A stretch of 64,000 nucleotides of DNA from Microbacterium sp. C5A9 (GCF_022627955.1 NZ_JABXGD010000005.1:124001-188000), one strand, 5' to 3'. Positions 42,870 to 52,334 are shown, counted from the first letter of the stretch. Program-made: numbers and translations. Notes: generated by a model from the letters alone, not told the origin.

Positions 42870-45086
42870 ATGCACACTCTGCCGTGGCGCGCGAGCGCAG
42901 CAGCCGTTATCGCCTCGATCGCTGTGCTGGGCGCCCTGTGGGCACCGCCGGCGATGGCCGCATCCGGAGGGAGTCGTGGCATCGTCGACGCGACCCTGTC
43001 CTCCGGCGCGACCATCTCGGGCACCGTCACCTCCGACAGCGGCGCGCGCATCGACAGCGGCAGCTTCGGGTGGATGTATGCGATCCCCGTCGGGGCGGGA
43101 GGCGATCCGTACGCACCCGGCGTCGACTCCTGGTGGTCGGTGATCACTGACGGCAGGTACACCATCACCGACCTCCCGGCCGGCGATTACACCGTCCAGT
43201 TCCGATACGGATGCGACTGCGGCGGCCCCGATCAGTTGCCCGGCGCGCCCTGGGTGGAGGAGTACTTCCAGAACTCCCCGAGCCTCGCCGGCGCCACATC
43301 TGTGCGCGTCGGGGCAGACGAGGCCGTGAGTGGCATCGACTTCACGCTCACCCCTCGCGTCCAGGGGGAGCGCCCGCGGATCACGGGAATCCCGGCGGTC
43401 GGAGGCACCCTGACCGCGAACGCTCACTGGTTCGCGGACGGCACGACGTCGACGTACCGGTGGTACGCCGACGAGGTCGTCATCGCGGGCGCGACCGCTG
43501 CGACGTTCACGCTCACCGCTGCACAGGCGAACAAAGCGATCTCGGTCTCGGTCATCGGGTCGATTCCCGGGTACGCGTCGAACGGCGGGACGTCTCGGCC
43601 GACGGAGAAGGTCCTGCTCCCGGGATCACCGACGATTTCGGGCACGGCCGCGACGGGATCGACGCTGACGGCCAATCCCGGGACGTGGTCCACCGGTACC
43701 GTCTTCAGCTACCAGTGGTACGCAGACGGCGTCGCGATCGGCGGCGCCACGGCTTCCACCTTCAGCCCCACGGCCGCCCACGCCGGCACACAGATCTCCG
43801 TGCAGGTGACCGGAACGCTCGGCGGGTACCCGACCGTCAGCGCGATGTCGGCGAAGACGGTGAAGCTGGCGCGGGCCGCAGCGCCGACGATCAGCGGCAC
43901 CGCGGCCGTGGGATACACGCTGACGGCGACGCCTGGCTCCTGGACCACAGGAACGACCTTCACCTACCAGTGGTACGCCGACAGCGCCCCGATCAGCGGG
44001 GCGAGGGCGTCCACGTTCGTGCCGCCCTCCACTCTCTCGGGAAAGCAGGTCTGGGTGAAGGTCGCTGGATCTGCGACCGGCTATCCGACCGTCACCATGT
44101 CGTCGGCGCGGACGGCGAAGCTGGCGGTCATCGCCACGCCGACCATCAGCGGCACCGCAGCGGTGGGCAGCACGCTGACGGCCACGCCCGGCACCTGGAC
44201 CGCCGGTACGGCGTTCGCGTACCAGTGGTACGCGGGTTCCACGGCGATCGCGGGAGCCACCGCGAAGGCCTACACGCTGACCACCTCTCAGGCCGGCGCG
44301 CAGATCTCGGTGAAGGTCACGGGGAAGCTCACCGGGTATACGACCGTGTCGCGGACCTCGGCCAAGACCGTGAAGGTTCTGCTGGCCGCCACCCCGACCA
44401 TCAGCGGCACCGCGGCGGTAGGCAGCACGCTCACGGCCAAGACCGGCACCTGGGCCACGGGCACGGCGTTCGCCTATCAGTGGTACGCGGGTTCTACGGC
44501 GATCGCGGGAGCCACCGCGAAGACCTACACGTTGACCACCTCTCAGGCCGGCGCGCAGATCTCGGTGAAGGTCACGGGGAAGCTCACCGGGTACACGACC
44601 GTGTCGCGGACCTCGGCCAAGACCGCGAAGGTCCTGCTCGCCACGACACCGACCATCAGCGGCACCGCCGCGGTGGGCAGCACGCTGACGGTCAGGACCG
44701 GTACCTGGACGACCGGTACGGCATTCACCTACCAGTGGTACCGCGACGGCATCGCCATCTCGGGTGCGACGGCTTCCACCTACCTGGTGCGTCCGACAGA
44801 CGCCTACGCGGCGGTGTCGGTCAGAGTCGTCGGTGGCAAGTCCGGATACGCCTCGGCGACGAAGTCCAGCGCCTCGACCGCGCCGGCGGCCGGGAAGGTG
44901 TACGCGAATTGCACCGCGCTCAACGCGGACTACCCTGACGGCATCCGCAAGAACGGAATCACCACCGACAGGAAGTCCGGCGTCGCGAAGCCTCTCGTGG
45001 GCACCCCCTATGAATCGACCCCGATGTACAACCTGCAGTCGATCGCTCGCGATGCCGATCGGGACGGGATCATGTGCGAGCGCTGA
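42870..45086 (+). CDS. secreted protein with Ig-like repeats and C-terminal Excalibur domain
   Basis: A 738-residue exported protein. A signal peptide (about 1-31, ending APPAMAA) is followed by a carboxypeptidase-regulatory-like beta domain (ATISGTVTSDSG, about 45-160). Six Ig-like repeats of about 85 residues follow, each starting PTISGTAAVGSTLTA and containing YQWYADGVAI. The C-terminal Excalibur domain has YANCTALNADYPDGI and DADRDGIMCER, a putative calcium-binding motif. It is probably cell-wall associated. GGGGA precedes the ATG at 42870; the open frame extends upstream without support. Confidence 0.9.
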   Translation: MHTLPWRASAAAVIASIAVLGALWAPPAMAASGGSRGIVDATLSSGATISGTVTSDSGARIDSGSFGWMYAIPVGAGGDPYAPGVDSWWSVITDGRYTITDLPAGDYTVQFRYGCDCGGPDQLPGAPWVEEYFQNSPSLAGATSVRVGADEAVSGIDFTLTPRVQGERPRITGIPAVGGTLTANAHWFADGTTSTYRWYADEVVIAGATAATFTLTAAQANKAISVSVIGSIPGYASNGGTSRPTEKVLLPGSPTISGTAATGSTLTANPGTWSTGTVFSYQWYADGVAIGGATASTFSPTAAHAGTQISVQVTGTLGGYPTVSAMSAKTVKLARAAAPTISGTAAVGYTLTATPGSWTTGTTFTYQWYADSAPISGARASTFVPPSTLSGKQVWVKVAGSATGYPTVTMSSARTAKLAVIATPTISGTAAVGSTLTATPGTWTAGTAFAYQWYAGSTAIAGATAKAYTLTTSQAGAQISVKVTGKLTGYTTVSRTSAKTVKVLLAATPTISGTAAVGSTLTAKTGTWATGTAFAYQWYAGSTAIAGATAKTYTLTTSQAGAQISVKVTGKLTGYTTVSRTSAKTAKVLLATTPTISGTAAVGSTLTVRTGTWTTGTAFTYQWYRDGIAISGATASTYLVRPTDAYAAVSVRVVGGKSGYASATKSSASTAPAAGKVYANCTALNADYPDGIRKNGITTDRKSGVAKPLVGTPYESTPMYNLQSIARDADRDGIMCER
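44141..44905 (+). repeat. three tandem 255-base coding repeats
   Basis: Units begin with GACCATCAGCGGCACCGC at 44141, 44396 and 44651, exactly 255 bases (85 codons) apart. The first two are nearly identical over their whole length, including synonymous positions, which marks a recent duplication or gene conversion. The third diverges in its second half. Earlier repeats in the same gene are more diverged. Confidence 0.85.
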
Positions 45087-45121
45087 GTCGTCTCGTGCGA
45101 TGAGAGGGGCAGCTACCCGAC

Positions 45122-45610
45122 TCAGCGGTAGTTGATGAACTGCAGATCGAGGTCGAGGTCGGCGCCCTTGAGAAGCGCGATCACCGACTGCAGGTCGTCG
45201 CGGCTCTTGGACTGCACGCGCAGCTCGTCGCCCTGGATCTGGCTCTTGACGCCCTTGGGTCCCTCGTCGCGGATGATCTTGTTGATCTTCTTCGCGTTCT
45301 CGGAGGAGATGCCGTCCTTGAGCGTCGAGACGATGCGGAACTCCTTGCCGCTGGCGAAGGGATCGCCGGACTCGAGGCTCTTGAGCGAGATGCCGCGCTT
45401 GATGAGCTTGCTCTGGAACACGTCGAGGACGGCCTTCGCGCGCTCCTCGGTGCCGGCGATGATCAGGATCTGCTCGCCGCTCCAGGCGATCGAGGCGCCG
45501 GTGCCCTTGAAGTCGTAGCGCTGCTCGATCTCCTTGCGGGCCTGGTTCAGGGCGTTCTCGGCCTCCTGGTGATCCACTTTCGAGACGATGTCAAAGGAAC
45601 TGTCAGCCAT
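45122..45610 (-). CDS. yajQ: YajQ family nucleotide-binding protein
   Basis: A 162-residue protein matching the UPF0234/YajQ family along its length: [37 protein letters not shown] and [35 protein letters not shown]. Members bind nucleotides, and some act as cyclic-di-GMP effectors. The ATG at 45610 is preferred over one at 45664 because the family starts there; TACACT (45618-45623, complement) is seven bases upstream, again compatible with a leaderless message. Confidence 0.95.
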   Translation of the reverse strand: MADSSFDIVSKVDHQEAENALNQARKEIEQRYDFKGTGASIAWSGEQILIIAGTEERAKAVLDVFQSKLIKRGISLKSLESGDPFASGKEFRIVSTLKDGISSENAKKINKIIRDEGPKGVKSQIQGDELRVQSKSRDDLQSVIALLKGADLDLDLQFINYR

Positions 45611-45717
45611 ACCCGAAAGTGTATCGACCCGGCCGATTCCACGCTGATCTGGAAGCGTTTTCACGACGCGCCGCCGCGGTATACCCGGTCACGGATTGAT
45701 ATCGACGCTCGGATTCA

Positions 45718-45761
45718 TTGTGAATCGGATTGAATCTTGTGCATACTGTAAGCGCTTGCAG
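45718..45761 (+). promoter_or_regulatory. sugar ABC operon promoter with LacI-type operator
   Basis: TTGTGA (45718-45723) and CATACT (45742-45747) are spaced by 18 bases. CTGTAAGCGCTTGCAG (45746-45761), a near-perfect palindrome centred on AAGCGCTT, overlaps the -10 and start of transcription. AAGCGCTT cores are typical of LacI/GalR-family operators such as those for sugar uptake operons in actinobacteria. No LacI-type gene is nearby, so the repressor acts from elsewhere. Confidence 0.75.
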
Positions 45762-45801
45762 TTTCCGTGCAGGTCAACAGCACTCAGAGAGGCACACACC
45801 A

Positions 45802-47007
45802 ATGAAGGTGAACAAGAGGGGCATCGCCGCCGCTGGCGCCATCGCCATCGTTTCGACTCTGACGCTCGCCGGTTGCTCGACCGGTGGCGCAGGCGACGAC
45901 GCAGCAGAGAGCAGCAGCAGCACGCTGACCGTCTGGGTCGACGCGGAGCGCGTCGATGCGCTGCAGGATGCGGCCGACTCGTACGAGGAGAAGACCGGCG
46001 TCGCCGTCGAACTCGTCGGCAAGTCCGTCGATGATATGAAGGACGACTTCATCCAGCAGGTGCCGACGGGCAAGGGCCCCGACGTCGTCATGGGTGCGCA
46101 CGACTGGCTCGGCGAGCTGTCGACCAACGGTGTCGTGGCCCCGCTCGAGCTCGGCGACTCCGCCGCCGACTACCTCCCCGTCGCGCTGCAGGCCGCGACC
46201 TACGACGGCACGGTCTACATGCTCCCGTACGCGGTCGAGAACATCGCCGTGCTGCGCAACGCCGACCTGGTCCCCGCCGCGCCCGCGAGCTTCGACGACA
46301 TGGTGTCGAAGGGCGCGTTCGTGGTCGAGCAGGGCACCGAGGGCAACCCGTACCACCTCTACCCGTTCCAGACCGCCTTCGGCGCCCCCGTCTTCGGCAC
46401 CGACGACTCGGGCAGCTACGACTCGGCCGACCTGCAGCTCGGCAGCGAGGGCGGCTTCGCCTTCGCCGACTGGCTCGCCGCCCAGGGCGCTGCCGGCACG
46501 CTGAACACCGACATCGACGGCGAGATCGCCAAGCAGCAGTTCCTCGACGGCACCGCCGCATTCTGGCTGACCGGCCCGTGGAACGTCGGCGCCGCCACCG
46601 ACGCGGGCATCAACGTCGCGATCGACCCCGTGCCCAGCCCCACCGGGGAGACCGCCTCGCCGTTCGCCGGTGTGAAGGGCTTCTTCGTCAGCTCCGAGTC
46701 GAAGAACAAGGTCGCCGCGAACGACTTCCTCGTGAACTACCTCGGCACCGAAGAGGTGCAGCTCGCCCTGTTCGAGGCGGGCAACGTCCTCCCCGCGCTG
46801 ACGGCGGCCGCCGACACCGCGGCATCCGACCCGATCATCGCGGGCTTCCAGGCCGTCGGCGCAGATGCGGTTCCGATGCCCGCGATCCCCGCCATGGGTT
46901 CCGTCTGGGAGTTCTGGGGCGTCGCCGAGGCGGGCATCATCAACGGCTCGGACCCGACGACGACGTGGCAGAAGCTCGTCGACGACGTGACCGCCGCGAT
47001 CAAGTAA
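45802..47007 (+). CDS. sugar (maltose/maltodextrin-type) ABC transporter substrate-binding lipoprotein
   Basis: A 401-residue extracellular binding protein. The signal ends in LTLAGCSTG (lipobox). The mature sequence resembles MalE-type proteins: STLTVWVDAERVDALQDAADSYEEKTGVAVELV, GKGPDVVMGAHDWLGELSTNGVVAPL, and the hinge region FWLTGPWNVGAATDAGINVAIDPVPSP. It delivers an oligosaccharide to the two following permeases. The ATG at 45802 follows AGAGAGG. The operator upstream suggests induction by the sugar. Confidence 0.94.
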   Translation: MKVNKRGIAAAGAIAIVSTLTLAGCSTGGAGDDAAESSSSTLTVWVDAERVDALQDAADSYEEKTGVAVELVGKSVDDMKDDFIQQVPTGKGPDVVMGAHDWLGELSTNGVVAPLELGDSAADYLPVALQAATYDGTVYMLPYAVENIAVLRNADLVPAAPASFDDMVSKGAFVVEQGTEGNPYHLYPFQTAFGAPVFGTDDSGSYDSADLQLGSEGGFAFADWLAAQGAAGTLNTDIDGEIAKQQFLDGTAAFWLTGPWNVGAATDAGINVAIDPVPSPTGETASPFAGVKGFFVSSESKNKVAANDFLVNYLGTEEVQLALFEAGNVLPALTAAADTAASDPIIAGFQAVGADAVPMPAIPAMGSVWEFWGVAEAGIINGSDPTTTWQKLVDDVTAAIK

Positions 47008-47071
47008 CACTCAGCACGATCCCTGCCGGGGCGGACCTCGTCCGCCCCGGCAGCTCGACGACGGGGACGAC

Positions 47072-48676
47072 ATGACAGAAACCGCTGAGCCCACGGCTCC
47101 ACTGAACAAGCGCCAGCGCCAGGCGGCGAAGATCGCCGAGGCGGCATCCGGACCCATCGGGTGGATGCTGCTGAAGATCCTGCTCCTCGCCGTCGTCGAC
47201 GCGATCGCGCTCTATGCCGTGTTCGTGCTCGTCGGCCAGCAGGAGTGGCTGGTCCTCGGACTCGTGGTCGCCGTCACGATCCTCGTCAACTACATCTACT
47301 TCTCCCGCAAGCGGGTTCCGGCCAAGTACCTGACGCCGGGCATCATCTTCCTGGTGATCTTCCAGGTGTTCACGCTGCTGTACACCGGCTACATCGGGTT
47401 CACGAACTACGGCACCGGCCACAACGGCACCAAGGACCAGGCGATCTCGTCGCTGCTCGCCTCGGCGCAGGAGCGGGTGGAGGACTCCCCGACCTACCCC
47501 GTGACCGTGGTCGAGCAGTTCGGCACGTACGGCCTGCTCGTGACCGATCCGGAGTCGGGCGACGCGCTGCTCGGCACGAGCGAGCAGCCGCTGCAGGAGG
47601 TCGACGCCGAATTCGAGGGCGGCAGGGCCGTCGCCGTCGACGGCTGGACGACGCTCCCGCTCGCGACCGTCTTCACGCTCTCGGAAGAGCTCGAAGCGCT
47701 CTCGGTGCCGTTCAGCGACGATCCCAACGACGGCAGCCTCCGCGCTCCCGACGGTCAGAGCGGCTACCTGTACGTCTCGACGCTCGAGTACGACGCGGAT
47801 GCCGACACGATCACCGACACCGAGTCCGGTGTGGTCTACTCCGACACCGGAGAGGGAGCCTTCGCCGCCGAGGACGGCGCGACGCTCCTGCCGGGCTGGC
47901 AGACGACCGTCGGATTCGACAACTTCATCCGTGCGGTGACCGACGAGAACATCCGCGGACCGCTGATCTCGGTGACCATCTGGACGTTCGTGTTCGCGCT
48001 GCTGTCCGTCGCGACCACGTTCTTCCTCGGGCTCCTGCTCGCGCTGGTGTTCAACAACAACCGCATGCGGTTCCGCAACGGCTACCGGATCATCCTGATC
48101 CTCCCCTACGCCTTCCCGGCGTTCCTCTCGGCGCTGGTGTGGGCCGGAATGATGAACGAGAGCTTCGGCTTCATCAACCAGGTCATCTTCGGGGGAGCCG
48201 ACATCCCGTGGCTCACCGACCCGACCCTCGCGAAGGTGTCGGTGCTCCTGGTCAACCTGTGGCTCGGGTTCCCCTACATGTTCCTGGTGTGCATGGGGGC
48301 GCTGCAGGGCATCCCGGAGGAGGTGAACGAGGCGGCGGTGATGGACGGCGCGAATCCCTGGCAGATCTTCCGTCGCATCAAGCTGCCTCTGCTGCTCGTG
48401 ACGGTGGCACCGCTGCTGATCTCGTCGTTCGCGTTCAACTTCAACAACTTCAACCTGATCTACATGCTCACCAAGGGCGGGCCGCGGTTCGACGATGTGA
48501 GCATCCCCGTCGGGCATACCGACATCCTGATCTCGATGGTCTACAAGGTGGCGTTCACGGGCCAGTCCCGCGACTACGGCCTGGCCTCCGCGTTCACGAT
48601 CCTCATCTTCATCGTGGTCGCGACGATCTCGATCATCAGCTTCCGCAAGACCAAGGCTCTCGAGGAGCTGAACTGA
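47072..48676 (+). CDS. sugar ABC transporter permease, MalF-like
   Basis: A 534-residue membrane protein with about eight hydrophobic segments. A large extracytoplasmic insertion (about 110-285) separates an early helix from the core, like the P2 loop of E. coli MalF that contacts the binding protein. The EAA loop, which docks the ATPase, is EEVNEAAVMDGANPWQIFRRIKLP (about 420-445). Longer and better matched to maltose systems than ordinary CUT1 permeases, so maltose or maltodextrin is the likely substrate. It precedes the second permease by one base. Confidence 0.94.
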   Translation: MTETAEPTAPLNKRQRQAAKIAEAASGPIGWMLLKILLLAVVDAIALYAVFVLVGQQEWLVLGLVVAVTILVNYIYFSRKRVPAKYLTPGIIFLVIFQVFTLLYTGYIGFTNYGTGHNGTKDQAISSLLASAQERVEDSPTYPVTVVEQFGTYGLLVTDPESGDALLGTSEQPLQEVDAEFEGGRAVAVDGWTTLPLATVFTLSEELEALSVPFSDDPNDGSLRAPDGQSGYLYVSTLEYDADADTITDTESGVVYSDTGEGAFAAEDGATLLPGWQTTVGFDNFIRAVTDENIRGPLISVTIWTFVFALLSVATTFFLGLLLALVFNNNRMRFRNGYRIILILPYAFPAFLSALVWAGMMNESFGFINQVIFGGADIPWLTDPTLAKVSVLLVNLWLGFPYMFLVCMGALQGIPEEVNEAAVMDGANPWQIFRRIKLPLLLVTVAPLLISSFAFNFNNFNLIYMLTKGGPRFDDVSIPVGHTDILISMVYKVAFTGQSRDYGLASAFTILIFIVVATISIISFRKTKALEELN

Positions 48677-48677
48677 C

Positions 48678-49607
48678 ATGAGCACCACCGACCTCAGCAC
48701 CGCCGCCTCCGTGACCGTCGCTCCCGGCCGCCCTGCGCGTCCCCGTCGTCGCCGCCTCGGCTCCTGGTTCGCCGACACCGGATGGCGCCACGTCGTCGCG
48801 ATCATCGTCAGCGCGTTCGCGCTGTTCCCCCTGCTCTACGTCGTCTCGGCGTCGCTCAACCCGAACGGCACGCTCACCGGGTCGAACCAGCTGTTCTCGG
48901 CGTTCGGCATCGACAGCTACGTGCGCATCCTCAGCGACCCGCAGAATCCGTACGGGCTGTGGTTCCTGAACACCCTGCTCGTCGCGGTCGTGACGGGTGC
49001 CGTGACCGTGTTCATCGGCGCATGCGCCGCGTATGCCTTCTCGCGCATGCGGTTCGCCGGACGCCGGATCGGACTCGTCACGATCGTCGTGGTGCAGATG
49101 TTCCCGCAGCTGCTCGCCGTGGTCGCGATCTTCCTGCTGATGACGACGCTCGGCGACTGGTTCCCTGCGATCGGCCTCAACACCCACACGGGTCTGATCC
49201 TGGTGTACCTGGGCGGCGCTCTCGGCGTGAACACCTACCTCATGTACGGCTTCTTCAACACGCTCCCGATGGAGCTCGACGAGGCCGCCCGCATCGACGG
49301 CGCGGGTCACGCCCGCATCTTCTTCACGATGATCCTGCCTCTGGTGGCTCCGATCCTCGCGGTGGTCGCGCTGCTGTCGTTCATCGGCACGGTCAACGAG
49401 TACGTGATCGCGAGCGTCATGCTCGTCGACGTCGAGCAGCAGACCCTCGTGGTCGGCCTCACGAAGCTCGTCGCCAACCCGCGGTATGCGGACTGGTCGG
49501 CGTTCTCGGCGGGCGCCGTGATGGCGGCCATCCCGGTGATGATCCTCTTCCTCTTCCTGCAGCGCTACATCGTCGGCGGTCTGACGGCCGGAGCGACGAA
49601 GGGCTGA
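48678..49607 (+). CDS. sugar ABC transporter permease, MalG-like
   Basis: A 309-residue permease with six membrane segments and the EAA loop LPMELDEAARIDGAGHARIFFTMILPLVAP (about 196-225). It pairs with the MalF-like protein. No ATPase gene follows; actinobacterial systems of this class commonly share one MsiK/MalK-type ATPase encoded elsewhere. The ATG directly follows the previous stop. Confidence 0.94.
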   Translation: MSTTDLSTAASVTVAPGRPARPRRRRLGSWFADTGWRHVVAIIVSAFALFPLLYVVSASLNPNGTLTGSNQLFSAFGIDSYVRILSDPQNPYGLWFLNTLLVAVVTGAVTVFIGACAAYAFSRMRFAGRRIGLVTIVVVQMFPQLLAVVAIFLLMTTLGDWFPAIGLNTHTGLILVYLGGALGVNTYLMYGFFNTLPMELDEAARIDGAGHARIFFTMILPLVAPILAVVALLSFIGTVNEYVIASVMLVDVEQQTLVVGLTKLVANPRYADWSAFSAGAVMAAIPVMILFLFLQRYIVGGLTAGATKG

Positions 49608-49670
49608 GTGCGCAGATCGTCTCGGCGTTGCGAACGGGCGGTCGTCGGGGCGTGGTCGTACGGTGGTGTC

Positions 49671-49823
49671 ATGGCACGGATCGGGGGACGCAATTCGGCG
49701 ATGAGCTGGATCGCCGCGGTGTTCTGCACGGGCGTCGTCGCGGCTCTGATCTGGTTCGCCATCCCGATGTTCCCGACGCTGGAGACGTTCATCGGCGACG
49801 GGCTCCGTTCACTGTTCCCCTGA
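49671..49823 (+). CDS. small membrane protein of unknown function
   Basis: A 50-residue protein with one membrane segment (about 11-32, AMSWIAAVFCTGVVAALIWFAI) and a polar end. The ATG at 49671 is supported by TACGGT (49659-49664) six bases upstream, the same leaderless pattern as its neighbours, which is the main reason to believe the gene. No family is recognised. Confidence 0.65.
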   Translation: MARIGGRNSAMSWIAAVFCTGVVAALIWFAIPMFPTLETFIGDGLRSLFP

Positions 49824-49945
49824 GGCGTCGAGACGCCTCCTGCCCTGTGATCACGCGGTATGGCGACACGTCGGCACGCCTGCGTTCGGGCGCGGTCCTG
49901 CGGCGGTAACCTCGCAGAGCACACACCCGATGAGAGGCGCACCCC

Positions 49946-51028
49946 ATGAGTGACCCCGAGGTTCCCCAGCCCGAGCGGCCGAAGGACGTCAACGACGTCG
50001 TCGACAGCGCGAACGCTGGTCTCGAAGCCGCCGAGGCCGCGCGTGCAGACGTCGCCGCCACTCCGGCCGAGACCACCGCGGCAGAAGCCGCCACCCCGAC
50101 CGCCGATCCTGCGGTCGACCCCGATCTCGCGGCCTTCGAGGCCGCCGAGCGCGACCACCCGGGCACCTTCGCGACGCCCGAGCTCAACAACCCTGCCTTC
50201 CTCGACGCCGATCCGGACGCCGACGCGAAGTGGGACACGACGGCGGACGACACGACGACGGACGCCGCCGCATCCGATGCCGCGGCGACGGAGGCCTTCA
50301 CCGCGCCCGCACCGCCGGCGGCGAACCGTGGTCTGCACGAGGAGTCGGCCATGGCCGGCGCAGCGTACGCCGGCGCATCGGCCGCCGACACCCGCATCGT
50401 CCCGTCCGAGCCCCTCGCCTCGGAACCCGCCCCGGCAGAGACCGTGATCGCGCCCGTCCAGCAGCAGCCGATCTTCGTGCAGGCTCCCGAGCCGCCGCGC
50501 GAGCGAGGCAACCGCGGTACCGCCGGGGCCATCGGCCTGCTGGCCACGCTCGCGTTCGCCGTCCTGTACCTGGCGGCGACGCTCGGGGTCCGCGCCTTCG
50601 AGGGCGAGGTCACCGGAGCGAACATCGCTGATGCGGCCATCGCCCCGCTCGTGACCTGGGGCTACTGGGTTCCGGTCGTCGTGTTCTTCCTCGGCTTCTG
50701 GCTGCTCGGCGCCTTCATCAACCGCGGACGCTGGGGACTGTGGGTCGTCTTCGGCATCATCGTCGGCGCGATCGCCTACGGCGGCCACATCCTCGGTCAG
50801 CTGTTCCAGGCGCCGTTCTGGCAGCTCAGCGCCAGCGAGGGCAACGAGCTCGTCGGATCCCAGCTGCTCGCGCCGCTGGCGATCGCCGCGTTCATCTTCG
50901 CGCGAGAGCTGACCATCTGGTTCGGAGCGTGGGTCGCCCGCAGCGGCGCCCGCAAGACCGAGCTCAACGCCGAGGCGCAGCGCGAGTACGAGCGCACGCT
51001 CGAGGCCGGCCCGACGCTGTCGAGGTAG
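49946..51028 (+). CDS. membrane protein with long acidic N-terminal region
   Basis: A 360-residue protein. Residues 1-190 are rich in Ala, Asp, Glu, Pro and Thr and likely disordered. The C-terminal half has about four membrane segments (GAIGLLATLAFAVLYLAATLGVRAF, WGYWVPVVVFFLGFWLLGAFI, GLWVVFGIIVGAIAYGGHIL, QLLAPLAIAAFIFARELTIWFGAWVA). The family is unknown to me. GAGAGG lies before the ATG and TAACCT further upstream, giving a short leader. It sits next to another small membrane protein, nine bases before it on the same strand. Confidence 0.8.
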   Translation: MSDPEVPQPERPKDVNDVVDSANAGLEAAEAARADVAATPAETTAAEAATPTADPAVDPDLAAFEAAERDHPGTFATPELNNPAFLDADPDADAKWDTTADDTTTDAAASDAAATEAFTAPAPPAANRGLHEESAMAGAAYAGASAADTRIVPSEPLASEPAPAETVIAPVQQQPIFVQAPEPPRERGNRGTAGAIGLLATLAFAVLYLAATLGVRAFEGEVTGANIADAAIAPLVTWGYWVPVVVFFLGFWLLGAFINRGRWGLWVVFGIIVGAIAYGGHILGQLFQAPFWQLSASEGNELVGSQLLAPLAIAAFIFARELTIWFGAWVARSGARKTELNAEAQREYERTLEAGPTLSR

Positions 51029-51036
51029 TCACGAAC

Positions 51037-51528
51037 ATGTCATCGCCGAACCCCCGTGGACCCGAGTCTGCGGGGGTTTCGGCCGTCCTGGCGCTGGTTC
51101 TCGCGACGGTCGGCTTCTTCGCCCTGGCGGTGTTCGGGCTCGGCGCGCTGACGGTCGCGACCGACACCGACATCATCGCCGTCCCAGGGCTCGGGCAGCT
51201 CCCCGGCGCCGCAGGCATGCTCGTCGCGGTGCTGGCCTTCGCGCTCGGCCTCTGGATGGCCCTGCGCCGAGCGCACCCGTCTTTCCTCTCCGTTCCGGGC
51301 ATCGGCGTGGGGGTCGGCCTCGCGCACCTGGTCGCGGTGTGGGTCGGCGTGGTGCTCGCCACCGGCGATCTCGTGATCGCCACCGCCGTGACCGGTGATC
51401 TGGTGCGCGGAGGGGCCAGCCTGGTCCTGCTGCTCGCCGCGGCGGTGGCCGCATGGGGCGGCATCGCGCTGCGGCGCACCCGCGCGAGCCACCCGCAGTG
51501 GCCGTGGGAGAAGGACGAAGACGAGTAG
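51037..51528 (+). CDS. small four-helix membrane protein
   Basis: A 163-residue protein with four hydrophobic segments and an acidic C-terminal tail ending WPWEKDEDE. It follows the previous gene stop by eight bases and is almost certainly cotranscribed. I recognise no family. The frame is open far upstream, but only the ATG at 51037 gives a clean N-terminus. Confidence 0.78.
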   Translation: MSSPNPRGPESAGVSAVLALVLATVGFFALAVFGLGALTVATDTDIIAVPGLGQLPGAAGMLVAVLAFALGLWMALRRAHPSFLSVPGIGVGVGLAHLVAVWVGVVLATGDLVIATAVTGDLVRGGASLVLLLAAAVAAWGGIALRRTRASHPQWPWEKDEDE

Positions 51529-51593
51529 GACGCGGGATTGCGGCCCGTCAGTCAATCGGCGCGTGGCGGGCCTGCGCGTCGTACGCTCTACGT

Positions 51594-52241
51594 GTGGAGC
51601 GCTCGCTGGAGACGCAGGTCGACCAGGCTGTCCAGGCCTGGCTGCGCTGGGTGCCGCGCTGGGAGCCGGCCACCCATCGAGGGCGTGTCGCGCCCTGCCG
51701 CCGGTGCCTCGGCTCGCCGATCCTCTCGGCGGCGGGCATCGCGGGCAACACCCCGCACGGCGTGCAGCACGGTCTGTCGACGCGGATCAAGACGATCGTC
51801 GACCACGCGGTGGCCGAGTACACCGAGCGCAATCTGCCAGTCCTGCAGCGCGAGCTCGACCAGCAGGCCGCCCGTAACCGCGCTCGCGCCTATCGGCCGT
51901 CGGAGGATCTGGATCCCGAGTTCGACGGGATGCCGTTGGACCCCGATCCGGTTCCCGGTGCGCCGTTCCTCTTCACGATCGCGGGTCTCGCCGACGACGC
52001 GGCCGCAGAGCTGCCGCCGCTCCCGCCGCTGAGCGACGAGGAGAAGAGCGCGCTGCGACAGGAGGTCGGGCTGGCCGACGAGTACGCCAACCTCGTCGGA
52101 CGCGAGATCTGCGGCATCCTGCTGCGCCATCGCCTCTACATCCAGGCGGCGATCTCGCAGCACGTCGAACCGCAGATCGAGGCGATGCTCGCCGAGCTCA
52201 CGCAGTCTCTCGACTCGCCGTTCGACCCGGACACGCCCTGA
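51594..52241 (+). CDS. protein of unknown function with CxxC motif
   Basis: A 215-residue soluble protein. An N-terminal helix (VERSLETQVDQAVQAWLRWVPRW) is followed by CRRC at about 36-39, a central acidic, Pro-rich stretch (SEDLDPEFDGMPLDPDPVPGAPF) and C-terminal helices. No catalytic motif is recognised. GTG at 51594 is preceded at six bases by TACGCT (51582-51587), a leaderless pattern. The region does not belong to a clear operon. Confidence 0.75.
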   Translation: MERSLETQVDQAVQAWLRWVPRWEPATHRGRVAPCRRCLGSPILSAAGIAGNTPHGVQHGLSTRIKTIVDHAVAEYTERNLPVLQRELDQQAARNRARAYRPSEDLDPEFDGMPLDPDPVPGAPFLFTIAGLADDAAAELPPLPPLSDEEKSALRQEVGLADEYANLVGREICGILLRHRLYIQAAISQHVEPQIEAMLAELTQSLDSPFDPDTP

Positions 52242-52334
52242 CGCTCGCGCAGGGCGACGCCTCACCGGGAGCATCCGACCTGCGTATCGGCTGAGAGACG
52301 GCGGATGGCGTTGTCGTCCACGCTGTGCCATGGG

